A DNA stretch of 64,000 nucleotides from Bacteroidales bacterium UBA1176. GTDB taxonomy: Bacteria; Bacteroidota; Bacteroidia; Bacteroidales; WCHB1-69. The position numbers were made by a program, and so were the translations under genes. This document shows, one piece after another, positions 33,948-47,100 of the stretch (its first letter is position 1; each line of letters begins with the position of its first letter). Location of the stretch: NCBI GenBank assembly GCA_002311645.1, contig DBYW01000011.1, positions 27,315 to 91,314 of the forward strand. Reading direction: 5' to 3'. The notes beneath the pieces were generated by a model, which was not told the origin of the DNA, did not search any database, and worked only from the letters and a program-made list of their open reading frames with translations.

Positions 33948-35267
33948 ATGAAAAACAAAGCCATACTCATACTGACCGCGCTTGCGTTTATTCTCCCGTC
34001 GGGTTGTCTCAAGAAACTCGAGAAAGAGGGCATCTTCAGTGACACCCTGGTGTTCGGGACCGTTACTGTTAATGATGCCGACCACACTCCAGCTTCAAAT
34101 GTTGTGGTCTCCTTGGTGGATGGCGAGAACATGGTACGTTCCACCACCACAGATGCGCGCGGCTATTACGAAATATCCGTCTCCGCCGAAGAAATCCATA
34201 AGGGTTTCGCCTTTAAGCTTACCGCCGACTCGGTGTATCAGGACGCGGTGTTCTCCTTGGAAGAGGTGGGCTTCGGCTTAGAGCGTTACGAGCTCAACAT
34301 GTCGCTCGACGGTCCCTCTTTGCCGCAGGTGCAAACACTTGAAGTGTCCAATGTCACGACCCAAAGTGCGCTTGCCAAGGGCGTGGTCACGAATAACGGG
34401 AACCTGCCTCTCCAGTCGCGCGGTTTTTGCTGGAGCCGTTTGCCCAATCCCACCGTCAACGATGCCCACGTGAACGTGCCGGGCGGGGTAGGGGAATTCA
34501 CCGCCACCCTCACCGGTCTTGAACCGGCGATAACCTACTATGTGCGCGCATACGCCTCCAACAGCCAGGGTCTCGTGTATGGCGCGGAATTGTCGTTCAC
34601 TACAGAGGGCGTGTTCCATTGCGGCAACTCCAAGGTCTACGACTTCGACGGCAATCCTTATAACACCCTGCTGATCGGCACCCAGTGCTGGACTCGCGAG
34701 AGCATGCGCACCACGCATTACTCCGACGGCACGGCAATCCCGGCGGGCACGACCAGCGGCGACACTCCGTACCGCTACGCCCCCGGCAACGACGAGTCCA
34801 ACGTCTCCACCTACGGCTATCTCTACAACTGGTCTGCCACCATGCGCGGCGCGGCATCTGGACAGTCGCCGGTACAGGGTGTCTGCCCTGACGGCTGGCA
34901 CGTGCCTACCGACGCGGAGTGGACCCAGCTGACCAATACGGTCTCCTCGTCAGGCTTCGTTTGCGGCGGCAACCCCGACAACAACGCCAAGGCCTTGGCT
35001 GCCACATGGGGCTGGAACAGCAGCAATGTGTCCTGCTCCGTGGGCGAGGACCCCTCATCCAACAATGTCACCACATTCACGGCACTGCCCGCTGGCTTCT
35101 ATTCCGGCACCTATAGCAACATGGGCGGCTATGTCTATTTCTGGACATCGACCGAAAGCGGCTCGTCCACAAGCTACAGCCGTCTTATCCGGTACGACAA
35201 TCCGAATGTCGCTGTCAGGTCAAACGGCAGGAAAAACGGCAATCTCGTGCGCTGTGTGTTAGATTGA
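33948..35267 (+). CDS. FISUMP-domain lipoprotein
   Basis: 439 residues. Lipoprotein signal ending LPSGC (Cys20). Domains: a carboxypeptidase-regulatory-like beta sandwich (about 36-110, FGTVTVNDADHTPASNVVVSLVDG..TDARGYYEISV), an FN3-like repeat (about 115-215, ending TYYVRAYASNSQGLVYG), and one FISUMP domain (about 222-439, YDFDGNPYNTLLIGTQCWTRESMRTTHY, GWHVPTDAEWTQL, NLVRCVLD). It is the simplest member of the FISUMP family here and the only one with a lipid anchor. It sits at the junction between the signalling genes and the giant adhesins, 2 bp after the previous gene. Confidence 0.85.
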   Translation: MKNKAILILTALAFILPSGCLKKLEKEGIFSDTLVFGTVTVNDADHTPASNVVVSLVDGENMVRSTTTDARGYYEISVSAEEIHKGFAFKLTADSVYQDAVFSLEEVGFGLERYELNMSLDGPSLPQVQTLEVSNVTTQSALAKGVVTNNGNLPLQSRGFCWSRLPNPTVNDAHVNVPGGVGEFTATLTGLEPAITYYVRAYASNSQGLVYGAELSFTTEGVFHCGNSKVYDFDGNPYNTLLIGTQCWTRESMRTTHYSDGTAIPAGTTSGDTPYRYAPGNDESNVSTYGYLYNWSATMRGAASGQSPVQGVCPDGWHVPTDAEWTQLTNTVSSSGFVCGGNPDNNAKALAATWGWNSSNVSCSVGEDPSSNNVTTFTALPAGFYSGTYSNMGGYVYFWTSTESGSSTSYSRLIRYDNPNVAVRSNGRKNGNLVRCVLD

Positions 35268-35325
35268 GTCTGCTCAAAACACACACCATTCCATATAACC
35301 CCATTCAGTCGATAAATATTTAGTC

Positions 35326-37998
35326 ATGAAAAAAATAACAGGCATATTTTTGATTTCCTTGCTTTTGTTGCAGACACTTGTGGCGCAAGTGCCGAACAGG
35401 TTCGTCTACCAGGCGGTGGTGCGGAACAACAGCAACAATTCGTTGGTCACCAACCAGCAGATAGGTGTCAGGATTTCCATCCGCCAGGGCTCGGAAAATG
35501 GCGCGTCCGTATACACGGAGACGCACCATCCGACCACGAACGTCAACGGCCTTATGACGGTGGAGGTGGGCGGCGGCACCCCGCAGGGCGGCTCTGTCTT
35601 CTCCAACATCGACTGGTCGTTGGGCACCTTTTTCCTGAAGGTGGACCTCGATCTGAACGGAGGGAACAATTACGTGGACTATTCCACGCAGCAGATATTG
35701 AGTGTGCCGTATGCGTTGTATTCCGAGACCGCCGGCAATGTGCCCACCTTGAACATCACCCCCGTCTCCAACGGCTATGAGTTGGAGTTGTCAAATCCCG
35801 GGGGCGGCAGCCAGACCTATTCGCTGCATCATGGCACGCAGGGACCGCAGGGACCGACAGGTCCGCAGGGACCCTCTGGCCCGCAAGGCCTGGCCGGACA
35901 CTCCATCAGCGTGCAGTCGGTGCCCACCTCTAACGGCAATTTGGTGACCATGCACTATTATGACCAGAATGGGCAGCAGCAGAGCGTCCAGTTCAATGTG
36001 ACGAACGGCCAGCAAGGTCCGCAGGGCCCCGCCGGCCAGTCGGGCGTGTCGCCCACCATCGTCACCCACCAGTATGCGGACAGCACCGTGGTGGTCATCA
36101 CGGATGTGGACACCACGCAGTCGTTCACCATCCGCAACGGCGCGCAGGGTCCCGCCGGCCCTCCGGGTCCCGCCGGCCCTCCGGGAATATCCCCGAGAGT
36201 TACCACCACGCCGACCACGAACGGCACCATCGTCACCATCACCGACTCGGTCGGCACGCGCTCGTTCACGATCCATAACGGCGCCACCGGCCCGCAAGGC
36301 CCCGCCGGACAGGACGGCACTCCCGGCACCCCCGGCTTCTCCCCGACAGTTGCCACCTTTCCGAACAGTAGTGGCACGACCGTCACCATCACGGATGCCA
36401 CCGGTCCTCACACCTTCACTGTCCAGAACGGACTCTCCGCCTACCAGATATGGCTGAATGCGGGCAACAGCGGCACCGAGGCTGACTTCCTGGCCGCCAC
36501 CACGCCCCAGACCCTCTCGCTTTCCGGCGACCAGCTCTCCATCTCCGGCGGCAACAGCGTGACCCTGCCCATGACGCACACTACGGGCGCCACCGGCCTC
36601 TCCGCCTACCAGATATGGCTCAACAATGGCCATAGCGGCTCCGAAGCCGACTTCTTGGCCTCCCTGCAAGGCACCAATGGCTACAGCCCAGTGGTTACCA
36701 TTGAACCGCTCGACTCCATGCGCACCCGGCTCACCATCACCGATGCCAACGGCCCGCACGCTTTTGTGCTGCGCAACGGCATCGACGGCGGCCCGTTCAT
36801 CCAGGAGCAGGCCGACTGGACCGAGTCTAATGCGTCCGAAAAATCCTATATCCTCAACAAACCGTCGTTGGCGGCTGTGGCCACTTCCGGCAGCTACAAC
36901 GACCTCTTGAACAGGCCCACGCTTTTCAGCGGCAACTACAACGACCTGGCCAACCGTCCCACCATACCGACCGTCCCCACCAATGTAGGCGCGTTCAACA
37001 ACGATGCCGGCTATGTCTCCAATAGCGGTTGCGACACGGTGGCCTTCTGCGACATGATGGCGCAGGCGAGTCTTCTGAACGCCCGCATTGCTGCCCTGCA
37101 GGCCCGGATGGGCCAGGGTGGGGGAGCCGCCAATGTCACCCTGCCGACGGTTACGACCGCCGCGGTGACGAATATTGGCCATGCGGATGCCACGTGTGGC
37201 GGCAATGTGACCTCCGACGGCGGCGGCATTGTTGCCGCCAAGGGGGTGTGCTGGAACACTACCGGCAGCCCTACCATTGCCGACAACCACACCATAGACG
37301 GCGGCGGACGCGGCGCGTTTGTCAGCGCTGTCCGTGCCTTGGTGCCTGGCACCACCTACCACGTGCGGGCTTACGCCACCAACGACGCGGGCACGGCGTA
37401 TGGTGACGAGGTAACCTTTACAACTGAGCAGCTTCCTGCCGCCGTGGGCGACATTCTCTGCACCGACGGCACGTGGGTCTCCTTAAGCGATTATGCCGCC
37501 TCCGGCAAGACCGCCATGGGCGTGATCTTCCATGTGGACGACTCCGGCATGCACGGCTGGGCCGTGAATCTGCACGACGACTGCCCATACTACTGTAGAT
37601 GGGGCGACTACGACACAGACATTCCCGATTTGCCCAACTTTACGAATAGCACGGTGGCATGTGCCGACACGGCGGGCTACAGTAACACGCAGATCATCCG
37701 CAACTATGGAAACGCTGCCACATACTCCGCCGCCTGGGCTGTGGACTTTAACAACGGTTGGTACCTGCCTGCCATGGGACAACTGAATACACTGTACAAC
37801 GCACGCAATACGGTAGAACCATCCTTGACTGCGGTGGGCGGCACTTTGTTTGGGAATGGTGATCATTTCTGGTCGTCAACAGAATATAGTGAGATCCATG
37901 CGTGGTTCGTGACCGGCTATGGCACGACCGGCTATGGTTACGTGACCTACCATAATAAGGCCAACGAGCATCTGGTGCGTAGTGTTCGTTCGTTTTAG
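35326..37998 (+). CDS. Collagen-like adhesin with Lcl_C/DUF1566-like C-terminal domain
   Basis: 890 residues with signal peptide. Residues about 20-140 form the N-terminal domain common to Bacteroidota collagen-like proteins (PNRFVYQAVVRN to QQILSVPYALYSETAG). Short Gly-X-Y collagen-like runs lie at about 170-192, 228-240, 273-288 and 320-338, each followed by a beta-rich spacer. Two AYQIWLN.G.SG.EADFL modules, NDL..RPT repeats and an FN3-like repeat (about 607-702) follow. The last 185 residues (AVGDILCTDGTW to LVRSVRSF) are Lcl_C/DUF1566-like (GWAVNLHDDC, NGWYLPAMGQL, HFWSSTEYS). The plan resembles the Legionella collagen-like adhesin Lcl. No T9SS sorting domain is seen. Confidence 0.82.
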   Translation: MKKITGIFLISLLLLQTLVAQVPNRFVYQAVVRNNSNNSLVTNQQIGVRISIRQGSENGASVYTETHHPTTNVNGLMTVEVGGGTPQGGSVFSNIDWSLGTFFLKVDLDLNGGNNYVDYSTQQILSVPYALYSETAGNVPTLNITPVSNGYELELSNPGGGSQTYSLHHGTQGPQGPTGPQGPSGPQGLAGHSISVQSVPTSNGNLVTMHYYDQNGQQQSVQFNVTNGQQGPQGPAGQSGVSPTIVTHQYADSTVVVITDVDTTQSFTIRNGAQGPAGPPGPAGPPGISPRVTTTPTTNGTIVTITDSVGTRSFTIHNGATGPQGPAGQDGTPGTPGFSPTVATFPNSSGTTVTITDATGPHTFTVQNGLSAYQIWLNAGNSGTEADFLAATTPQTLSLSGDQLSISGGNSVTLPMTHTTGATGLSAYQIWLNNGHSGSEADFLASLQGTNGYSPVVTIEPLDSMRTRLTITDANGPHAFVLRNGIDGGPFIQEQADWTESNASEKSYILNKPSLAAVATSGSYNDLLNRPTLFSGNYNDLANRPTIPTVPTNVGAFNNDAGYVSNSGCDTVAFCDMMAQASLLNARIAALQARMGQGGGAANVTLPTVTTAAVTNIGHADATCGGNVTSDGGGIVAAKGVCWNTTGSPTIADNHTIDGGGRGAFVSAVRALVPGTTYHVRAYATNDAGTAYGDEVTFTTEQLPAAVGDILCTDGTWVSLSDYAASGKTAMGVIFHVDDSGMHGWAVNLHDDCPYYCRWGDYDTDIPDLPNFTNSTVACADTAGYSNTQIIRNYGNAATYSAAWAVDFNNGWYLPAMGQLNTLYNARNTVEPSLTAVGGTLFGNGDHFWSSTEYSEIHAWFVTGYGTTGYGYVTYHNKANEHLVRSVRSF

Positions 37999-38000
37999 GA

Positions 38001-38098
38001 GTGATCAGTGAATTGTGATCAGTGATCAGTGAACAGTGAGGAGATGTTTTTAACCGTAAATCGAAAATAAGAGTGATCAGTGATTAGTGAACAGTGAA
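38001..38098. repeat. TGATCAGTGAACAG-type repeats before the giant gene
   Basis: Several copies of TGATCAGTGA/TGAACAGTGA words in two groups, separated by AT-rich filler. The same word recurs at 63905-63924 after the last adhesin gene. TGATCA is itself palindromic, so neighbouring copies can pair into weak hairpins. Confidence 0.7.
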
Positions 38099-38136
38099 GA
38101 GGGAGAGGATGTTTTAATCGCAAACCGCAAATTGTC

Positions 38137-41100
38137 ATGAAAAGAATATATCTGCTGTTGATTTTATGTTTGGGTGTGGTGTCGGCGGTGGCACAGACGC
38201 CGGGACAGGCGCCGGTGAGGTTCACCTATCAGGCCGTGGTGCGCAACGCTGACGGCGTTCCTTACACGACCGACTATACAGTGCGGATCAGCATCTGGCA
38301 CAACGCCACGACAGAACCTGCAGGACAGCGGGTATATCAGGAGGATCATAAAATTGAAGATCCTGGGAATCCAAATGTTTCAGTAAATGGTGAAATCACA
38401 CTGACTATCGGCGAAGGAACGAACACATTCGGAAGCTTGGAGAGCATTGACTGGGGCGACGGCACATACTACCTTGTCTCACAATATATTGACGATGCCT
38501 TTGATAACGATAACGTGTTTGCCTCTGGCAGCGTGCAGCTGCTGAGTGTCCCGTATGCGCTTTTCGCGAACCGGGTCGGGGGTGTTGTGCCCACGTCCTA
38601 TCAGGTGGTGCCGGCCGCCAATGGCTACACGGTGAGTGTCACCTTCTCGGACGGTCAGGTGCAGACATTTGCGTTGCAGAACGGCAACGACGGGCCGCAG
38701 GGCCCTACCGGCTCCACAGGCCCCACGGGACCGCAGGGGGCCGCCGGCGTGTCGCCCACGGTCACTGTCAACACCACCTCCTCGCAAGACTCTGTGCTCA
38801 TCGTGGTGGACAGCGCGGGCGTGCAGTCCACCTATTCCATACGCTATGGCCAGCGCGGCCCTGCCGGGCCGGCAGGCCAGCCGTACCCCTTCAGCCCGAC
38901 GGTGACAGTGAGCACCCTCGGCAACAACATCATCATTATCATTCCGAGCAGCATGCCGGTATCCTTGACGCATGGCACGGACGGGCCGCAAGGTCCCCAG
39001 GGCCCTCGGGGCCCCCGCGGGGTCTCGGGCGTAAGCCCTTCCATAACCTTCTCCCCGGTGGTCAACGGCGACACCCTCGTGACCATCACCGACACGTTGG
39101 GCAACCATGCCTTCATCGTCCGTGCGGGCGCGCAGGGCGCGAGTGGCAGCCCGGGCGCGGCGGGCACGACAGGTGCCTCGCCCATCGTGAGCACCCAGAC
39201 CGTCGGCGACGGTATCCTGCTGACTGTCAACACTGCCGGCGTGCAACAGCAATACATGATCAGCAACGGAAAGTCCGCCTACCAGGCATGGCTCGACGCC
39301 GGCCACACCGGCTCTGAGACCGACTTCCTTTCCGGCCTGGAACTCCAGAGCCTTTCCCTTTCCGGACGGAACTTGTCGATACATCCGGGCAACTCGGTTG
39401 TGTATCTGCCCGACTCGTTGGGCACGACGCAACAGGGTCTCTCCGCTTACCAGGCCTGGCTCAATGCAGGCCATACGGGCACGGAGGCCGACTACCTGCA
39501 GTCGCTGCGCGGCGGGGATGGCACATCGGGTGTCACGCCCGTCGTGACCATCGAGGTGCTGGACTCGATGCGCACGCGTGTCACCATCACCTCGGCTGCT
39601 TATCCGCAAGGCCAGAGTTTTGTGGTGCGCAACGGCATTGACGGCTCCTCTTTCGTGCAGGTCCAGTCAGACTGGAACGAGACCTCGACGGGCAGTCCCG
39701 CCTACATCCAGAACAAGCCCACCCTGTCGACGGTGGCTACCACGGGCAACTACAACGACCTGCAAAACAGGCCCACGCTTTTCGACGGCAACTACAATAG
39801 CCTTACCAACAGACCCGTTATCCCGACTGTTCCCACGAATGTAAGTGCATTTGCCAATAATGCAGGCTATATTTCCAATAACGGCTGCGACACGGTGAAT
39901 TTTTGCGGCCTCGCAAATCTGCTCCAGTCGCTTTCCGACACGCTCGACGTGATTGAAAGCCGGATTGACACCACCATAGTGCCTCCCACCGTACACACGA
40001 ATGCGGTGCAGGTTGCGGGCTTGACGGCCCATACGGGCGGTGAAGTGCTCTCCGACGGCGGCTCGCCCGTTACGGGCACCGGCGTGTGCTGGGACACTGT
40101 GCCGAACCCCACTTTGTCGCACAACCACACCATCGATGTCTCCTGGCAGGGACTCTTCAGCAGCACCTTGTTGGGCCTTTCGCCCGCGACCCTCTATTAT
40201 GTGCGGGCATACGCCACCAACGCCGCCGGCACAGGTTATGGCAACGAGGTGACGTTCACATCGGGATGCCCCGTCTTTGCAATTGACATTGCGGGTGCGG
40301 GAAGCATCTGCCAAGGGGAAGCCATCACGCTTGTGGCATCGGGCGCGGTGAACTATGTGTGGAACACCGGAGCACAGACGGCCTCCATCACGGTCACGCC
40401 CACGAATTTCGGCACGACGACCTACACGGTGACGGCCACCGATGCGGACGGCTGCACGGCCACGGCATCGAAGACGGTGATTGTCAACCCCGTCTTCAGC
40501 CAGTCAGTCAGTGTGTCTGTCTGTGATAGCGAGCTGCCCTACACTTGGAGCGGGCAGACCTACACGGCGAGCGGCGACTATACCCGCACGTTCCAGACCA
40601 TCAACGGCTGCGACAGTGTGGTGACGCTGCACCTGACCGTCAATATGTCGGCGACCACACAGATCAGTGCTACGGCTCTCGACAGTTACACTTGGAACGA
40701 GCAGACCTACACGGCGAGCGGCGACTATGTGCAACATCTGCAAACCGTTGATGGCTGTGACAGTGCCGTGACGTTACATCTTACAATAAATCATATTCCT
40801 GCCGGCGACGCGCAGCCTTGCCCGGGCACGCCCACCGTCACCGACTACGACGGCAACGTCTATAATACTGTGAAGATCGGTCAGCAGTGCTGGATGAAGG
40901 AGAACCTGAGAACGACGCACTATTCGGATGGGACGGCGATAAATGCTGGATCTTCAAGTAGCATGAATGGCTCATATTGGTTCAAGCCGAATGAAAATGC
41001 CTCCAACGTGCAAACTTACGGACGCTTATACAGCTGGGCGGCTGTGATGCATGGCGCAAGCAGCAGCAACGCCAACCCCAGCAATATACAGGGTGTCTGC

Positions 41101-44100
41101 CCCACAGGTTGGCATGTGCCGAGCGATGCGGAGTGGTCGCAGCTGACGAATTATGTGAAAAGTCAGAGTTTGTACCAATGTAATGGCAGCAACAGCTATA
41201 TTGCAAAGGCGTTGGCGGCTACAGAAAACTGGAATAGCCATAATGGAAATTGTGCGGTTGGCAACGACCTTGCGTCAAATAACATTACGGGGTTCAGTGC
41301 GTTGCCAGCAGGTAAACGCACAATTGTGGTATTTTCAGACAGCTATAGCGAGTTTGGTAAGGAGGCGGTATATTGGTCTGCCACGTCTAATATGTTGACT
41401 ACAATAATAAAAACGTATGTCATATCCTATAATTCTGCTGCTGTAGCGACTGATAGTGAAAATCGCAACAGTGGATTATCTGTACGTTGTCTCCGTGGTA
41501 ACGGTGTAAACATTCCAGTGGTGACCACAGACACCGTCACCAACATTGGCATGGCCACGGCCATGGGCGGTGGTAACGTTGTCTATGACGGTGACGCTGC
41601 TGTGACGGCGCGCGGTGTGTGCTGGAACACTACCGGCACCCCGGCACTTGACGATAGCAACACCGTCTTTACCACCGACGGTAGTGGAACAGGTGCGTTC
41701 ACAAGCTCGCTTACGGGCCTGCAACAGGGCACCACCTACTACGTGCGGGCGTATGCCACCAACAGCGCGGGTACGGCGTATGGCAACGAGGTTAGCTTCA
41801 CAACTTTGGCCATCCCCGCCGGCGACGCACAGCCCTGTCCGAACAACCCCACCGTCACCGACTACGACGGCAACACATACAACACTGTGAAGATCGGTCA
41901 GCAATGTTGGATGAAGGAGAACCTGAGAACGACGCACTATGAGGACGGGGTGGAAATACCAGCGGGCAACAGTGCTTCATACGACGTTGCCTATCGCTAC
42001 AACCCGTTTGGTTCTTCAGGCAGCGTGGCCACATACGGCTACCTTTACAACTGGCCTGCGGTGATGCATGGCGACTCCTCCCGCTTTGACACTCCCAGTG
42101 GCGTGCAAGGCATCTGCCCGCAAGGTTGGCACGTGCCGAGCGTTACGGAATGGACGCAGCTGACGGACTATGTGAGCAGCGTTCCCGCATACGTGTGTGG
42201 CGAATTTTTTATTGGCGAAATTGCCAAAGCATTGGCTTCCACAACGGGATGGAACAGTGACAGCGTTTATTGTTCCGTGGGCAATGAACAAAGCACAAAC
42301 AATACTACGGGATTTAATGCTATGCCCGTAAGCTTATACTACGGACAATCCGGCTATGGTAGCTACGGCCTCACCGCCTGTTTCTGGAGTTCTACTGAAC
42401 TCGATAGTCATTTTTCTATTACGGATAGTAACCTAGCTATTCAATTTCGTCTCCAAACGGGCGACGACGTGTCCCTGGGCTCCGGCAACAAGTTCAACGG
42501 TTTTTCTGTTCGATGCGTCCTTGGCGACGGAGCGAACCTGCCTGCGGTGACTACATCCAGCGTCTCCAACATCGGTACGACCACCGCCACCGGCGGCGGC
42601 AACGTGACCTACGACGGCAACACCACGGTGACGGCGCGCGGCGTCTGCTGGAACACCACCGGCACGCCGACCATCAGCGACAGCCACACCACCGACGGCA
42701 GCGGAACGGGTGCATTCACCAGCAGCATAACAGGACTTACTCCCAACACGACCTATTATGTGCGCGCCTACGCCACCAACAGCATGGGCACGGTCTATGG
42801 TAACGAAGTTGTCTTCACGACGGGTTGCCCCTCCTTTACGGTCAGCATCTCAGGTGACGATCAGGTCTGTTTCCCCAATAGCACCGTGCTTCGAGCATCG
42901 GGTGCGACGAGCTATGTGTGGAGCACGGGCGCGACAGTCCCGAATATCGGAGTGGTGCTTGCCCAGACGACAACCTACACGGTGACGGGTACTGATGCGT
43001 GGGGCTGCACGGCCACGGCGACGAAGACTGTGATAGCATTTCTCCCTGATAATACGACACTGCACGTATCTGCGTGCGATAGCTACGAATGGAACGGAGA
43101 GATCTACACACAAAGCGGCGACTATACCCAAACTTTCCAGAATGTGCATGGCTGTGACAGCGTGGTGACGTTGCACTTGACCCTGTTGCCTGCGGCTTCC
43201 ATTACGCCTGCGCAGGTGCCCACCGTATTCGCTAATACGCCCGTCACCCTCAGTGCCTCGGGAGCCAACATGCTCACGTGGACGGATGAGAACGGCAATG
43301 TCGTGGGCTGCGGCAACACGGTGACGGTTACGCCGGTGGATACTACCGTCTATACGGTGACCGGCCATGATGAAGATGCGAACTTAGTGGTGAACGGCGA
43401 CTTTGAGCAAGGGAACACCGGCTTCACGTCGGGATACACTTATCATACGCAAAACAACGGACCTGGTTATGGAACATATACCATCCGCGATGATGCCTAT
43501 AACATTTTGGGTAACAACCATCATTACGGATACGGCGGTTCCGGTCTATTTATGATTGTGGACGGAGCCAGCACCGCCAACGTGGTGGTGTGGAGCGAGA
43601 CGGTGAATGTGCAGCCTGGAAGCCTTTACCGCTTTGCCATGCAGGCGATGATGTTGAGCACGGCCAATCCAACCGCACATTTCAAGATTTTGGTAAATGG
43701 TGAACAGCTCGGTGCGGTGGAAACCATGCCGAACTCAGATCAGTGGCGGGAGATCCAGCGCTTCTGGAACAGCGGAAGCAACACCACGGCCACCATCACT
43801 ATTATTGACGAGACCAATAGCGGGGGTAACAACGACTTTGGCCTCGACGGCATACGTTTTGCGCGGATGACCTCCTGCGACGCCACCGCTTCTGTTCCTG
43901 TGGAAGTACTTCACATCCCCGCCGGCGACGCGCAGCCCTGTCCGAACACCCCCACCGTCACCGACTACGACGGCAACGTCTATAATACTGTGAAGATCGG
44001 CAACCAGTGCTGGATGAAGGAGAACCTGAGAACGACGCATTATGCGGATGGGGAAGAAGTAACAAGTCGTTTCTCACCTAATAACGACGAGAACAATGTA

Positions 44101-47100
44101 CCCGTTTACGGATATCTCTATAATTGGTCAATAATGATGCATAGTGCTGTCAGCAGCTCCGACAACCCCAGCGGCGTACAAGGTATATGTCCAACAGGTT
44201 GGCACTTACCATCCAATGCAGAGTGGGATCAATTGACAAGTTATGTAAGTAATATTCCACAATACTTATGCAATGACAAAATTGCAAAGGCTTTGGTTTC
44301 AACTACGGGATGGAGCATCCACAATGGAAACTGCACTCCTGGAAATAATCAAGATTTAAACAATGCTACAGGTTTAAGTATTTTACCTTCGGGTAGTAGT
44401 TCTTCGCTAGGTGGTGTTTTCAGCCAACAAGCAACGTTCTGGAGTGCTACTATAGATATTGGACATGGAGGTGCATGGTTTCGTCGTTTTTCTTACGACA
44501 ATGCCTACGTAAGTTATGGTACTGGCAGCGTGAACATCGTTTTTTCCGTCCGTTGCCTCTTGGGCGATGGCGCAAACCTGCCTGCGGTAACCACCTCGGC
44601 TGCGAGCAACATCACGGCCAACACTGCCGACTGTGGCGGCAACGTGACCTACGACGGCAACACCACCGTGACGGCGCGCGGCGTGTGCTGGAACACCACC
44701 GGCACCCCGACCCTCAGCGACAGCCACACCACCGACGGCACGGGCACGGGTGCGTTCACCAGCACGCTCACCGGCCTGCATGAAAACACTACCTACTACG
44801 TGCGGGCCTACGCCACCAATAGCATGGGCACGGTCTATGGCGAGGAAAGGGTGTTCACCACGGAGTCCAGCATCTCCAGTGGCGACGCACAACCTTGTCC
44901 GAACAATCCCACCGTGACCGACTACGACGGCAATGTCTACAACACCGTGAAGATCGGCAACCAGTGCTGGATGAAGGAGAACTTGAGAACGACCCACTTT
45001 GCCGACGGCACGGATATAAATTACGCGGGTGGAGCGACGGGCAGTAACAATAATTTGTCCAATACAGACGAGTGCTATTATACCACCGCCGGCGATGCGG
45101 CCACGTATGGCTATGTCTACAACTGGTTGGCGGCCATGCACCGTGCAAACGGCAGCGCGGCCAACCCGAGCGGCTTGCAGGGTGTGTGCCCCAATGGCTG
45201 GCACCTGCCTTCTCAAGCAGAATGGAACCAGCTGTTCGACTATGTGCGCAGTGTGCCGGCGTATGGGTGCAACGGCAACTCCAACAGCATCAATAAGGCG
45301 TTGGCCTCCGACTTCGGATGGCAGAGCACCGGAAGCGCCTGCACGCCGGGCAACGACATGAGCTCGAACAACAGCACCGGCTTCAATGCGATGCCTGCGG
45401 GCGGCAACGGCGGCTTTGGCCAGGGCTTCTATGTCTGGAGCGCCACCCCGAGCAGCAGCACCCAGGCTTACTGCGTCGACATATACCGGAACTATGCGGC
45501 ACCGGTCACCGTGTCCCGCGACTACAACGACACCCGCACCGTCCGCTGCGTCCTTGGCGCGGGCGTGAACCCGCCCTCCGTGACCACCGGCCAGGCCAAG
45601 CAAACCGGCAACACCTCCGCCTACTGCGGCGGCGAGGTGACAGCCGACAACGGCGCCGCCGTCACCGAGCGCGGCATCTGCTGGAGCGCATACCCGAATC
45701 AGAATCCGACCGTGGGCGGGCCTCACGCTGCCAGCGGCAACGGTATAGGCACCTTCACCGCTGACCTCACAGGGCTGGATCTGTGGGACACCGTTTACTT
45801 TGTCCGCGCATACGCCACCAACAGCGCCGGCACGGCCTACGGAGATGTGATACCCCTTTACCTCTATCCTGTAGTGCCCAAAACCGGCACCGAGACCTAC
45901 GACATGTACTACAACACCGTGTCGGTGTTCGACCACGGCGGACCATGGACCGACTATGACGACTATTGTGACGGCCAATTAGTCATCACCGCGCCGACGG
46001 CGAACATGATACTGCAAATCTCCGGCGACTACAATACGGAGGACTGCTGCGACCACCTCCTCATCTACGATGGAAACGGCACCAATGTCCAATTGGCGGA
46101 CCTCCATGGGACGGGTTCCATCGGCACGCCCATCCTGACCACCGGCAACACCGTGACCCTGCGCTTTGCCTCTGATTTTTCTGTGACCAATCCTGGCTTC
46201 TCGCTGACGGTGGAGGCCATCCAGCCCGTGGTGCCCGGCAGCGTGATAATCTCCGGCTACGACGTGGTATGCGACGGCGGCACCACCACGCTTACGGCCA
46301 CCTCCGATGTGAGCGGCACCTACACGTGGAGCAATGGCACAACCGGATCGCAAATTACCGTGGGCGCGGGCACCTACACCGTGACCGTAACCTCGGCGAC
46401 CGGCAACTCCTTGTCGTCTTATCCTTTCGTGGTCTATGGAGCACAAAGCGCCACCGTGTCGGTACTCCAGTCTGCGTGCGAAAGCTACACCTGGAACGGC
46501 AGCACCTACACGCAGAGCGGAGACTACACAAAACATCTCACTACCTTGATGGGCTGCGACAGCACCGTGACGCTGCACCTGACGCTTAATCAGGGTACGC
46601 ACAATGCCTATACGGAAGCCTCCAACGGATCCTACACGTGGCATGGCCAGACCTACACCGAGAGTGGGGTCTACACTTACGCCTACACCAATGATGACGG
46701 GTGTCCCAGTGTGGACACGCTGCATCTTACGGTAAACCACATCCCCGCCGGCGACGCACAGCCCTGCCCGAACAATCCCACTGTCACCGACTACGACGGC
46801 AACGTCTACAACACGGTGAAGATCGGCAACCAGTGCTGGATGAAGGAGAACCTCCGCACCACGCACTACGCCGACGGCGCAGCAATTCCTGCGGGAACCT
46901 CTGGCTCTACCTCTGATCCTTACTATTATGTATATTCCGGTTTGGATGCCGCCCTCTACGGATACCTCTACAACTGGCCTGCCGTGATGCATGGTGCGGG
47001 CAGCACTAACGCCATTCCCAGCGACGTGCAGGGTGTCTGCCCGACCGGCTGGCACCTGCCCTCCGACGCAGAGTGGACACAGCTTCTCGGCTATGTGAGC

